Shown here in pieces: positions 32,909 through 43,889 of a DNA stretch of 64,000 nucleotides. The translations under genes and the position numbers were made by a program. The stretch is from Macrothele yani. Taxonomy: Eukaryota; Arthropoda; Arachnida; Araneae; Macrothelidae. Under the pieces are notes generated by a model. It worked only from the letters and a program-made list of their open reading frames with translations, was not told the origin of the DNA and did no database searches. Numbering within the stretch: position 1 is the stretch's first letter; the number at the start of each line of letters is the position of its first letter. The stretch spans positions 65,601,054-65,665,053 of the forward strand of contig CM077028.1 of NCBI GenBank assembly GCA_039090855.1. Direction: 5' to 3'.

Positions 32909-33940
32909 ATGTCTTCCTGACATCACCTAGATGATTTTACGCGTGGCCGTATTATTGGCAAGATTGAAAAAGGGCGAAAAATAACAGATGTTGCCAGGGA
33001 GTTCGACGTCAGCCACAGTGTTGTTTCAAGGCTTTGCAAATCATTTCAAACAAATAGAGAGTGTAGCAAACGTCACGGGGGAGGTCGTGTTCTCAGTACG
33101 ACACCTGCAGAAGATCGGTACATAGTGCTATCAACAAAAAGACACCGGCGCAGCACAGCTAGTGAGGTAGCAAATCAGTTTATGGCTGCTACTGGCAAGC
33201 GGATCTCCCGTAAAACTGTCGCCAGACGTTTGCATGAAGGAGGACTATACGCCCGCCGTCCTGTTGTGTGCATCCCATTGTCCAGAGGTCACCGTACCGC
33301 CCGTTTGCAATGGTGCCATCAACATCGCAATTGGACTGATAACGACTGGTCTGCTGTCCTCTTCTCAGATGAGAGTAGATACAGTCTATCGTCTGATTGT
33401 CGACGACAACTGATCTGGCGAGATAGTGGTACTGCATATTGTCCAGCAAACATACAGGAAAGGGACCGATATCCGACATGTAGTGTCATGGTATGGGCTG
33501 GCATCATGATCAATGGCAGTACGTCCCTCTATGTGCTTCCAACTGGGACTATGACTGGCCAACGATACATTAATGATGTTCTGCTACCTCATGTTCGCAT
33601 GTTCCGTGGTGCTGTCGGTGATAGATTCATTTTCATGGAGGACAACGCAACATGTCATCGAACAGTCGCTGTCCAGGAGTGTCTTGAGAGCGAGGATATT
33701 CAACGCCTCGTATGGCCAGCACGTTCTCCAGATCTGAATCTCATTGAAAATGTGTGGGATGATTTAGGGAGAAGTCTTGCTGGTCGCCAATGCCCTCCAA
33801 TAAACAAGGACACCCTCATCTGTGCACTGAGAGAGAAATGGGATAAATTACCCCAACAGCTGCTTGATAATGTTGTGCAAAGCATGACACGACATGTGGA
33901 ATCTTGCATCGCCCTCCATGTTGGCCACATCCCGTATTGA
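32909..33940 (+). pseudogene. Tc1 transposase, full length, one stop codon
   Basis: A frame of 343 codons, the normal Tc1 length, is open except for a TGA at codon 4 (32918-32920), which could have been CGA. Domains in order: first helix-turn-helix (residues ~5-55, 'GRIIGKIEKGRKITDVAREF'), a GRP-like linker ('HGGGRVLSTTPAEDRY'), a second helix-turn-helix ('ISRKTVARRLHEGGLYARRP'), then the DD34E core: 'LFSDESRYSLSSD', 'FIFMEDNATCHRT', 'SPDLNLIENVWDDLGRSL'. Restart at a later codon would lose only the extreme N-terminus; the next in-frame ATG is at codon ~92. All three catalytic residues are present. This is the best-preserved transposase here. Confidence 0.9.
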
Positions 33941-33990
33941 CATCTTACGCCGGAACGCCTACGGACGGTAATTGCATTTTTCACGTTTAC

Positions 33991-35312
33991 CTGTCACCAT
34001 AAGCTAATGTGCCAAAGAGTACAGTCCACACAAGTCCGTGAGGCGGCTATCACCACAAGCTAATGTGCTAAAGAGTACAGTCCACACAAGTCCGTGAAGC
34101 GGCTGTCACCACAAGCTAATGTGCCAAAGACTACAATCCACACAAGTCCGTGAGGCAGCTGTCACCACAAGCTAATGTGCCAAAGAGTACAATCCACACA
34201 AGTCCGTGAAGCGGCTGTCACCACAAGCTAAATTGCAAAGCGTACAGTTCACACAAGTCCGTGAGGCGGCTGTCACCACAAGTTAGTGTGCGAAAGATTA
34301 CAGTGAACACAAATCCGTGAGGCGGCTGTCACCACAAGCTAATGTGCCAAAGAGTACAGTTCACACAAGTCCGTGAGGCGGCTGTCAGCACAAGCTAATG
34401 TGCCAAAGATTACAATCCACACAAGTCCGTGAGGCGGCTGTCACCACAAGCTAATGTGCCAAAGAATACAGTCCACACAAGTCCGTGAGGCGGCTGTCAC
34501 CACAAGCTAATGTGCCAAACAGTACAGTCTACACAAGTCCGTGAGGCGGCTGTCACCACAAGCTAATGTGCCAAAGATTACAATCCACACAAGTCCGTGA
34601 GGCGGCTATCACCACAAACTAATGTGCCAAAGAGTACAGTCCACACAAGTCCGTGAAGCGGCTGTCACCACAAGCTATTGTGCCAAATATTACAGTCCAC
34701 ACAAGTCCGTGAGCCGGCTGTCACAACAAGCTAATGTGCCAAACAGTACAGTCCACACAAGTCCGTGAGGCGGCTGTCACCACAAGCTAATGTGCCAAAC
34801 AGTACAGTCCACACAAGTCCGTGAGGCGGCTGTCACCACAAGCTAATGTGCCAAACAGTACAGTCTACACAAGTCCGTGAGGCGGCTGTCACCACAAGCT
34901 AATGTGCTAAACAGTACAGTCTACACAAGTCCGTGAGGCGGCTGTCACCACAAGCTAATGTGTCAAAGATTACAATCCACACAAGTCCGTGAGGCTGCTG
35001 TCACCACAAGCTAATGTGCCAAAGAGTACAGTCCACACAAGTCCGTAAAGCGGCTGTCACCACAAGCTATTGTGCCAAAGATTACAGTCCACACAAGTCC
35101 GTGAGCCGGCTGTCACAACAAGCTAATGTGCCAAACAGTACAGTCCACAAAAGTCCGTGAGGCGGCTGTCACCACAAGCTAATGTGCCAAACAGTACAGT
35201 CCACACAAGTCCGTGAGCGGCTGTCAGCACAAGCTAATGTGCCAAAGATTACAGTCAACACAAGTCCGTGAGGCGGCTGTTCCGACAAGCAAATGTGCCA
35301 AAGATTACAACC
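33991..35312 (+). repeat. 56-bp satellite, about 24 units, with a 7-unit higher-order block
   Basis: Each unit contains 'accacaagctaatgtgcc' and 'cacacaagtccgtgaggcgg'. Variants are shared in order between units 392 bp apart (for example 'gctattgtgcc' at 34674 and 35066 each followed by 'gtgagccggctgtcacaaca'), which shows duplication of a block of seven units. The array runs directly from the 3' end of a Tc1 to the remains of a mariner. Confidence 0.93.
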
Positions 35313-35760
35313 CACGATATTCTGAAGGGAAAGTTGCTTTCCACCCGTACAAAGTGTCTGTCGTGCATCCGCTGAAAGAAACAGACCACGTGACCCGCGT
35401 TCGGTACCGCATGTGGTTTCAAGAGTGCCTGTCTGAGGAAGGTGAAGACATTCTGTACTTCACTTTCTTTACAGATGAGGCATGAATCCACCCCCCCGGG
35501 CACATCAACAGCCAAAACACTCGTCTGCGTCGCATACACTTTAAGAGCTACGGGCTGCAATAACGACCCACATCCAACAAATCACACCACATACCCTGAT
35601 AAAGGTCTTCACCAACATGCAGAAGCGTGTGCAGACATGTCTGGGCGTCGGTTTGGCCCGTTTGCAACACTTTCTATAGGAAGCAGTTCGACATGGTAAG
35701 TGTTACTTTCAGTGCACGGGGTTTTTTTGGACACCTTGTATATAAGTGTGACTAAGTGTC
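35313..35760 (+). mobile_element. Mariner relic at the edge of the satellite
   Basis: The + strand continues from the satellite into a transposase-like stretch: 'HPYKVSVVHPLKETDH', 'RMWFQECLSEEGEDILYF', 'FFTDEA' (first catalytic Asp), then after a frameshift 'NTRLRRIHFKSYG'. The right end 'tttttggacaccttgtata' resembles a mariner inverted repeat. The N-terminal part is missing or replaced by the satellite. Confidence 0.65.
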
Positions 35761-35764
35761 TGCA

Positions 35765-36400
35765 TTATATTGTACCCGTCTTATGGCATGAGATTACTTT
35801 AAGGGGTGCATTAATGAGTGATACGCGCGCTTAAGGGAGTTTATAGGTAGCCCAAAGTAGAGGAGGATTAACTCTGAATTCCGATTAAGTAGGGAGAGGA
35901 GATTTTCTTGAGTTTTAAGAGAGAACGTCTTCGGAGTTCAAAAAAGACAGACTTTGGACCAGAGAAAGATGGAGATCGATTGGTTTGGCGTCTGGAGGAT
36001 TGGAACATTTTCGAAAAACGTCGTTTGTGTTACGTCGGCATAGCCGCAAGTTCGTTTTACGAAAAGCACGAAGTGCGGCATAGGGCCATAAGACGGACGG
36101 AGACGAGTTCAGTATATTGTTTTCCAATAACCTGCCTTGCGATAATTCCCAAGTCACAAAGTGATCTCGAAATTAAACTACTTATTCTTATTATTGCGAA
36201 TAAAGGTCCAGACTCTATATTTTACAAGTGTGTGATTCTATGGATTGAACCAGCATAATTATGTGAGACTCTCTCTGGACCGCAGCTTAACAAAGATATT
36301 GGTTTTGGTGACCAAGCAAGTTTTCAAAAAAAAAAAAAAAAAAAAATGGTTCCGCCATGCCAGTGATTATTTCCTGGGTTTCGAGTAACAGCAAATAAAT
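35765..36400. other. No gene recognised; poly(A) run at 36326-36346
   Basis: An open stretch at 35908-36258 (116 codons, +) has no recognised family. A run of about 20 A follows. Confidence 0.4.
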
Positions 36401-36402
36401 GA

Positions 36403-36680
36403 CTCGAATACGATGTTAAAATTTTCTTAGTAATCAGAGACCATTTTAACTTCCTGTTTAAAACCGTTTCCTTGAATTACATGGTACGCTAGCCTTGTGT
36501 GACGTGTCTGCCCCACAGAACGCACACGACATGAAGGCAGATAGCAGCAAGAACGAACGTCTGCGTATCTCAGTTGGTTGAGCGACTTGTTCCGGAATAA
36601 GTGGACTCGGGTTCGATTCTCGGCGTGGACCAAAAATGACGGAGAAATTTACTTCGTCATACTTGAGAAAAATGACGATA
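36403..36680 (+). repeat. 95-bp repeat unit split by a SINE-2
   Basis: 36403-36479 plus 36661-36677 match 37467-37561 at nearly every base. Here a SINE-2 lies in the middle; there it does not. The unit itself has no known identity. Confidence 0.85.
36480..36660 (+). mobile_element. SINE-2 copy in the 95-bp unit
   Basis: Leader 'cacacgacatgaaggcagat', altered A box (tatctcagttggttgag), B box (gggttcgatt) and tail 'ggagaaatttacttcgtc'. Comparison with the empty site shows hardly any target duplication. Confidence 0.85.
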
Positions 36681-36899
36681 ATGACAAAATTACTTAATCA
36701 ATCGGTGATTCCTAATTTTTACTAAATCTTTTTATTCGATAGATAGAACAAATAGATAAGCGATAGATAGAACAAATAGATATGTCAGACTATTTCGTTT
36801 ATGCAGAAGTCTGCATCGATTGATTGTTCTTTAGTACTCTGCACTTGTAGATTTACCTCTTTACCACATTAGATACAAGAAAGACAAATGCAATTTTCA

Positions 36900-37025
36900 T
36901 TAACTCTCACTCTAAGCTCTTCATCTCAAAGCTTATTTATGGAACAAAGGAGAAATCTTTCAACACCCCACGAGAGGCTGATTGGATTTTTCTCAGTTCC
37001 TGTTTAAAAGAACACATGATATTTA
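36900..37025 (+). repeat. Dispersed repeat R3, part copy
   Basis: 'acttatttatggaacaaagg' type sequence and 'gaggctgattggatttttct' match 44720-44820 closely. A neighbouring part of the family (44605-44722) recurs inverted at 39768-39888. Confidence 0.75.
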
Positions 37026-37189
37026 CCAGAGTAGAAGCCACAGGAATTTCCCTAATTTTCAGGAGTTAAACATGAAGAGTCATATTGAATTCTAATGTTA
37101 AGTGTACCGTTGTTTTTTTAAAGTTTTAGGCTTTAATGAGCTGATATTTTCAAGACGCATACATCGAAGAGCAAAAGCATTATGACCAT

Positions 37190-37610
37190 CTCCCTAATAT
37201 GATATTGGTCTTTCACGTGCCACCAGATCAACTCTTACCTGGCGAGGCATGGACAGTACAAAATTTCTAATGGTGTCTTGTAGCATCTGGGACCAACACG
37301 TAATCAGCAGATACTTTAAAGTTACGTAATTGAGCAGCCGCAGATCGAATTTGATGTTTCAACGCAAACCACAGATGCTAGAATAGAGAATTTGGAGGGC
37401 AAGGCAATACGTAAAGGTCTTCCTCATGTTCCGTGAACCATTCTGAAACTATACGAGCAGTAAAGGCTCGAATACGATGTTAAAATTTTCTTAGTAATCA
37501 GAGACCATTTTAACTTCCTGTTTAAAACCATTTCCTTGAATTATACTTGAGAAAAATGACGCACATTATCCTGCTGAAAGACGGGAGTACTAGAGCGGGA
37601 TACCGTTGCC
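37190..37610 (-). mobile_element. Old Tc1 fragment with the 95-bp unit inserted
   Basis: On the - strand, a decayed C-terminal stretch ('HLWFALKHQIRSAAAQLRNF') resembles the region after the SPD box of Tc1 transposases, and the region near 37565-37585 could be the 'QQDN' box. The 95-bp unit (37467-37561) lies between them. Evidence is thin. Confidence 0.4.
37467..37561 (+). repeat. 95-bp repeat unit, empty site
   Basis: Matches 36403-36677 without the SINE-2, giving an in-window before-and-after pair. Confidence 0.85.
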
Positions 37611-37680
37611 ATGAAAGAATGTAACTCGTCGGCAATTATGTTTAGGAAGATGGTAAACGTCAGAGCTTACATATAATATA

Positions 37681-38890
37681 TTGACAAACGTCACGAGACA
37701 CCTAGAAGAACACAACATAGCATTTATTGACCTACATTAGTACGGTGTTGGTCCACCTTCTGCCTCAATGCATTCACTGACCCTTCGAGACATGCTTTCT
37801 ACAAGGTTCTGGAACACACCGATAGGTATGCGCTTCATTTCAGTACATGATGCTGCCGCTAACTGTTGCTTGATAGTAGACTTTGGTTCCAAACTCCTTA
37901 TGTGACGCTCTAATTCATCCCATAGGGTCTCTATGGGATTAAGATCAGGGCACTGTGCTGGCCAGTCCACACACGATATGGAATTATCGTCCAACCACGC
38001 CTTTATGGCTCGCTGCATTATACTATTGGTACCAACAAGGCTCAGTTCCATAGTATTGCCACAGAGTTGGTAGGGCATAATTGTCCAGAATATTGAGGTA
38101 GACGCGCTGGTTAACTGGTTTCTCCACGATAACTAATGGGCCGGGACCATGCCACGAAAAACACCCCACAGGAATACACTGCCAGCTCCAAACTTGACCG
38201 AAGGAACAGTACACTGTGGTAAATTACGTTCCCTAGCTGCCGCCATTCCCACACACGACCATCATACTGATGGATCGTGTATCTTGATTTATCAGTCCAT
38301 AGGACCCGTTTCCGTTGATCTACGGTCCACGATAAATGTTCTTTACACCATGCTAAACGACGAGTAGCATTCCGAGTGGAGATGAAAGGCTTATGAGGAG
38401 CCGCACGACCACCGTAACCCATGGAATGTAGGTCTCTGCGAATAGTACGTGTACATACCGATGTTCCGGCATTTTTACTCACCTGTACTCTGAGATCTTG
38501 TGCAGTACTACGTCGATTAGCTGTAACGTCTCTCCTGAGGTTTCGACGCCCTCCATCACTGATTTTCTTTGATCTGCCAGCACGTTTTGCTGCTTTAGGC
38601 ACGCCATGTGTCTTCCACTTATTCAGTACATCCAAAACAGTTGACTTGGGTATGTTTAAATGCCTCTCGGTTTCTGTTAAGGTTAACCCACTAATATAAC
38701 ACACAACGATCTTTCCTTTCTCAAAGTCAGTTCTCTCCCGCCACGTCATTTTCACTCAACTTCACAGTGCAATATGATAGAAGTCAGCTGCAGGCTTATT
38801 TTTATACCGTTTGCAGCTGTACCGCGCATCTTAACAACGCAGCGGATACGTTCGTTTTCTTTTGTAGGGGTGTCCAGTGACATTTGTCAA
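37681..38890 (-). mobile_element. Tc1-like transposon (family A), full length
   Basis: Inverted repeats (ttgacaaacgtcacgagaca on the left, its near complement ending gacatttgtcaa on the right) and TA at both edges (37679-37680, 38891-38892). It has the same TATA region and N-terminus as the copies at 3567 and 55792. Confidence 0.88.
37737..38755 (-). pseudogene. Tc1 family A transposase, two frameshifts
   Basis: The first 175 or so codons are open from 38755 (MKMTWRERTDFEKGKIVVCY, both helix-turn-helix domains, 'LWTDKSRYTIHQYDG' with the first Asp). A shift near 38215 leads to 'PVGCFSWHGPGPLVIVEK', another near 38060 to the last 100 codons with 'CPDLNPIETLWDELERHIRS' (catalytic Glu) and the end 'EGGPTPY'. 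The second Asp in the expected QQDNA box has changed (reads YQ-stop-YNA), so the enzyme is dead. Confidence 0.85.
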
Positions 38891-39139
38891 TATGGCGTAT
38901 ATGACTGTACCCAAGATTTTCCAACAGATCATCGCCCAAGTCATTACACCTCGTCCGCCGACTTGTTTTCGTCCCACGGTGCATCCACTTCCTCAGGTAA
39001 ACGACACACACGTATACACACGTACACGTACCAGGCTGTCCACGTGGTGCTGCAGGAAATGAGACTCATCGAACTGTGCGATTTTCTTTCAATCATTCAG
39101 GGTTCAGTTTTGATGCTCGTGCGCCCATTTTAGGTGATT

Positions 39140-39560
39140 GGGACTGCGAATTGACATTACTATACGCAGTCAAAGCTTCGTGCGGCTACTAATCCCCATT
39201 TTCAGCAGGATTTTATGTATTGTGTGTTGTGACGCATTACGTCCGTCACCAGCATTCAAATCACCGGCGAATGGTGCCACAGTATTCCTTCTGTTGGCTC
39301 GTATCCTACTGGATAGCCCTTCGCTCACCTCTAGCACCTATGAGTCGTGGTCGTCCCTCACATTGCCAGCGGTTCTTGGTTTTGCCCTCCTCGGGCCACA
39401 TTTTGAATTAAGTACGGTTGACCGTGAGCACCGCACGAACCTTGACATCTTGGAAACGGTCAGACCCAGTCGTCTGCCCATTACCATTTGGCCTTTGTAG
39501 AACTCGCTGAAGATGGTTGCCTTTCCCGTCTGAATAACAAAAATAACACTGATTAACATA
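39140..39560 (-). pseudogene. N-terminal fragment of a Tc1 transposase
   Basis: 'FSEFYKGQMVMGRRLGLTVS' with 'FVRCSRSTV' (helix-turn-helix 1), then with a shift 'GRPRLIGARGERR' (GRPR linker) and a second DNA-binding stretch to about 39150. The catalytic part is missing. Confidence 0.65.
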
Positions 39561-39767
39561 ACTCAGTATCAGATGTTATTTATAATATTTCATGGCATTC
39601 ACAAGTGCCATCGTTTACCTGCAGTTGCTTCGATTTGCATAAACAGACTTTGCATAAAGACAATCTTATCTGCAGTTGCAGCGTCATAATGTTTTTCGTT
39701 AACTAACACGCTAAGCTTTTCATCTCAAAACTCATGAGTAGTAGTAAACATATTCGTGCAGTTCATA

Positions 39768-39888
39768 ATCACAAAGAACAACTATGTTGAATCTCCAAAA
39801 AACTGTCTGAGCACGATTAATACTTAGTCTCACACTGCAATTAAAAACTTCATTTGCAGACTAAAAACAAAGTAAAAGAATTAAAATG
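39768..39888 (-). repeat. Dispersed repeat R3, inverted copy
   Basis: The reverse complement matches 44605-44722 ('gtctgagactaagtattgat' type sequence, 'aacatagttgttctttgtga'). Confidence 0.8.
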
Positions 39889-40077
39889 GCAAGATCTTTC
39901 GTATTCGCAACGACCACATCATTCGACCTAAACACCCGAACGTGAGCTAATATATATACACCGATGTCCAAAATTTAGGTTATAAACACATGTTTTACAA
40001 TAATTCAAAATAACAACCAGTAAAATGTTTAAAATATCTGTCATATTTACTTTGGGGAACGGTGAATCTGAAGTAAG

Positions 40078-40260
40078 GGCCGCGGGTTGTCTAGTGGGCA
40101 ACGTTCGTGACTGCTGCGGAAATGACCTTAAGTTCGATCCCAGGCAGGTACGAACGCTCGATCCACTAAATACCCGTTCTACCTCGCTTTCGTGTCACTT
40201 TCCTATCGGGCACTCTAGCCCAAATCTCCTAGCTTACTATTTCTAAGGGTTGTTTAAGAC
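40078..40260 (+). mobile_element. tRNA-derived SINE-4 (single copy seen)
   Basis: tRNA-like head with 'ggttgtctagtgggcaacg' (A box) and 'agttcgatcccaggcag' (B box), followed by an unrelated body. Only one copy is in the window, so SINE status is inferred. Confidence 0.5.
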
Positions 40261-40439
40261 CTGGGGTCAGGCACTCCCTTCCTAAAGTCCTCTGCATATG
40301 ATCATTTTGAATCTAATGTAAGCATCCACTATTTGTTAAGCGGTTGACAGGGTGAGTTTGGTAAGGGAACGTGAAAGTGATCGTTTTCTGCATCTGCAAA
40401 TTTCGTTTTCGGAGTTGTGTTTCTTGCAAGAAAAATCAC

Positions 40440-43410
40440 AAGATTGACTGATTTCAGTTAAAATGAGTGCTCAGAATCGTTTAGACGATGGACTGAGGTG
40501 GAGAGCAATCGACAGGCTTGAAGCTGGCAAGTCTGAAGCGGGGGCCGCTCGATAGTTACAAATGTCACGAAAGGTGGTATCCAGGTTATGGCACCAATTC
40601 CGAACAACGGGTACCATCACCAGGATGCCCAGACAAGGGCGTCCAAGAGCCACGACACCTGCTGAAGATCGTTACGTGGCCTTAAATGCCAAAACGCCAC
40701 AGACTGGATGACGGCTAGAGACTTCTCTCAGGACCTAGCTGCTGCGACTGGAACAGCAGGTTTCGAGGCAAACTGTATACAGACGCCTAGCAGAGAAGGA
40801 CATTTACGCACACAGACGGATGACGGCTAGAGACTTCTCTCAGGACCTAGCTGCTGCGACTGGAACAGCAGGTTTCGAGGCAAACTGTATACAGACGCCT
40901 AGCAGAGAAGGACATTTACGCACACAGACGGATGACGGCTAGAGACTTCTCTCAGGACCTAGCTGCTGCGACTGGAACAGCAGGTTTCGAGGCAAACTGT
41001 ATACAGACGCCTAGCAGAGAAGGACATTTACGCACACAGACGGATGACGGCTAGAGACTTCTCTCAGGACCTAGCTGCTGCGACTGGAACAGCAGGTTTC
41101 GAGGCAAACTGTATACAGACGCCTAGCAGAGAAGGACATTTACGCACACAGACGGATGACGGCTAGAGACTTCTCTCAGGACCTAGCTGCTGCGACTGGA
41201 ACAGCAGGTTTCGAGGCAAACTGTATACAGACGCCTAGCAGAGAAGGACATTTACGCACACAGACGGATGACGGCTAGAGACTTCTCTCAGGACCTAGCT
41301 GCTGCGACTGGAACAGCAGGTTTCGAGGCAAACTGTATACAGACGCCTAGCAGAGAAGGACATTTACGCACACAGACGGATGACGGCTAGAGACTTCTCT
41401 CAGGACCTAGCTGCTGCGACTGGAACAGCAGGTTTCGAGGCAAACTGTATACAGACGCCTAGCAGAGAAGGACATTTACGCACACAGACGGATGACGGCT
41501 AGAGACTTCTCTCAGGACCTAGCTGCTGCGACTGGAACAGCAGGTTTCGAGGCAAACTGTATACAGACGCCTAGCAGAGAAGGACATTTACGCACACAGA
41601 CGGATGACGGCTAGAGACTTCTCTCAGGACCTAGCTGCTGCGACTGGAACAGCAGGTTTCGAGGCAAACTGTATACAGACGCCTAGCAGAGAAGGACATT
41701 TACGCACACAGACGGATGACGGCTAGAGACTTCTCTCAGGACCTAGCTGCTGCGACTGGAACAGCAGGTTTCGAGGCAAACTGTATACAGACGCCTAGCA
41801 GAGAAGGACATTTACGCACACAGACGGATGACGGCTAGAGACTTCTCTCAGGACCTAGCTGCTGCGACTGGAACAGCAGGTTTCGAGGCAAACTGTATAC
41901 AGACGCCTAGCAGAGAAGGACATTTACGCACACAGACGGATGACGGCTAGAGACTTCTCTCAGGACCTAGCTGCTGCGACTGGAACAGCAGGTTTCGAGG
42001 CAAACTGTATACAGACGCCTAGCAGAGAAGGACATTTACGCACACAGACGGATGACGGCTAGAGACTTCTCTCAGGACCTAGCTGCTGCGACTGGAACAG
42101 CAGGTTTCGAGGCAAACTGTATACAGACGCCTAGCAGAGAAGGACATTTACGCACACAGACGGATGACGGCTAGAGACTTCTCTCAGGACCTAGCTGCTG
42201 CGACTGGAACAGCAGGTTTCGAGGCAAACTGTATACAGACGCCTAGCAGAGAAGGACATTTACGCACACAGACGGATGACGGCTAGAGACTTCTCTCAGG
42301 ACCTAGCTGCTGCGACTGGAACAGCAGGTTTCGAGGCAAACTGTATACAGACGCCTAGCAGAGAAGGACATTTACGCACACAGACGGATGACGGCTAGAG
42401 ACTTCTCTCAGGACCTAGCTGCTGCGACTGGAACAGCAGGTTTCGAGGCAAACTGTATACAGACGCCTAGCAGAGAAGGACATTTACGCACACAGACGGA
42501 TGACGGCTAGAGACTTCTCTCAGGACCTAGCTGCTGCGACTGGAACAGCAGGTTTCGAGGCAAACTGTATACAGACGCCTAGCAGAGAAGGACATTTACG
42601 TACACAGACGGATGACGGCTAGAGACTTCTCTCAGGACCTAGGCTGCTGCGACTGGAACAGCAGGTTTCGAGGCAAACTGTATACAGACGCCTAGCAGAG
42701 AAGGACATTTACGCACGGCAACCAGGTATGTGTCCCTCTCACCAAATCGCAGAAGGGTGCCCGTCTGTCGTGGAGCCAAACACATCTTTCTTCGACACAG
42801 CAAGATTGGGGCTGTGTCCTTTTCTGTGACTAGTCGAAATTCAGTACGGAAAGTGATTCTCGACGAGTCTTCATCTGGAAACAGCGTGGGGCCTGCTATC
42901 ATCCCTCCAAGATAAGGGAGCGCGACCACTTTGGTGGAAGTGGAATCCTTGTGCGGGCAGGTATCATGTTGGACGGCCGTACACCTCTGCACGTCTCAAT
43001 GGGGGGCACTCTAACCACACAGCGCTATAGGGATGAGGCCCTTGAACCTTATGTGAGGCTTTTCCGTCGAGCTGTCGGAACAGAACTTCATTTTTATGGA
43101 CGATAACGCGAGGCCACACAGAGCTCAGCTTGTCAGCGATTTTCTGCAGGGAGAGAATATTCGCCGTATGGGGCGACCAGTGAATTCGCCGGACCTAAAA
43201 CCTATAGAGCATGTTTGGGATGCTCTAAGAAGAGCCATTGCATGATGTTATCCCTCTCTCAGGACCACACAGGCGTTAAAATCCTCTTTTTTAGAAGAAT
43301 AGGATTTGTTGCCACAAGCTGTTATGAACAACCTCATTTACAGTATGAGGGTCCGTTGTGCGACTTGTAAAGTTGTGCGGGGTGGCCACACTCCCTATTA
43401 GCCGGACCGT
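40440..43410 (+). mobile_element. Tc1-like transposon swollen by an internal satellite
   Basis: The transposase starts at 40463 (MSAQNRLDDGLRWRAIDRLE; one stop at codon ~31), runs through 'VVSRLWHQFRTTGTI' and 'QGRPRATTPAEDRYVALNAK', and reaches the second helix-turn-helix. There 18 copies of a 112-bp block intervene. After 42718 the catalytic half continues in several frames: 'HFGGSGILVWAGIMLDG', 'FMDDNARPHRAQLVSDFL', 'NSPDLKPIEHVWDALRRAI' (34 residues apart, DD34E). The native gene would be about 1 kb; here it spans 3 kb. Terminal repeats were not found. Confidence 0.88.
40706..42717 (+). repeat. 112-bp minisatellite, 18 units, nearly identical
   Basis: Units start at 40706 and every 112 bp to 42610. 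Each contains 'ggatgacggctagagacttc' and 'gtatacagacgcctagcaga'. Only two differences were noticed: a C-to-T in the last junction (near 42601) and an extra G in the last unit (near 42643). The unit is a piece of the transposase gene (encoding SRQTVYRRLAEKDIYAH). As 112 is not a multiple of three, each copy shifts the frame. Confidence 0.97.
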
Positions 43411-43889
43411 TCTCGAGATATGATGCATCATGTTTGGACCGTTTTTGGTCTAATTTGCATGTCACTCGCAATTTACCTCCTATTCATTCTGTTATGTTGC
43501 CATTGCATGTCTCATAGTATGAGGCATCTGTGTACAAAATTTCATTGCAATAAACCATTTAGTTTTCAAGATATCCCAGAATATGTGTTTGTGACCTTAC
43601 TTTTGGACATGAGGTTATATAGAGGTAATATACAGAGGTCCTCCCCCTTTCACCATACATGCTACCAGAGAAAGTCACAAGGAAACACGAACTTACTCAG
43701 TAAATGAACCAATTCGGAGAGTCCAATTACTCATCGTAGGGTTGGAGGCGGTAGCTGGTCCACCAGGTTTTTATATACTGCAGATAGATTGCAGGGCAGT
43801 CTGTCATTGCAACACAGCGGTCCGAAATATGTAATCCAGAAAAAGAGTTTGTCGATTATTTGTGCCGCCCAGAATGCGAACGTTATCCT

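Larger units (their letters stand above)
32600..33990 (+). mobile_element. Tc1-like transposon with almost intact transposase
   Basis: The transposase gene at 32909 is preceded by three imperfect ~35-bp units (32628-32725, each with 'atttgcatac'), which may be transposase binding sites. A TGACGTCA (32797-32804) and a TATA box (32821-32826) lie about 110 and 88 bp before the ATG. Matching inverted repeats could not be identified; on the right the 56-bp satellite starts about 50 bp after the stop, so the true end may have been captured by the array. Confidence 0.75.

Noticed and set aside
33991..35312. CRISPR array
   Set aside because: Units are contiguous 56-mers with no unique spacers, in a eukaryotic setting; it is a satellite.
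35908..36258. 116-codon open stretch as a host gene
   Set aside because: No recognised domain and no support from neighbours; length is within chance for this amount of DNA.
40706..42717. Repeat protein gene
   Set aside because: The unit is 112 bp, not a multiple of three, and every frame meets stops; it is a non-coding array.
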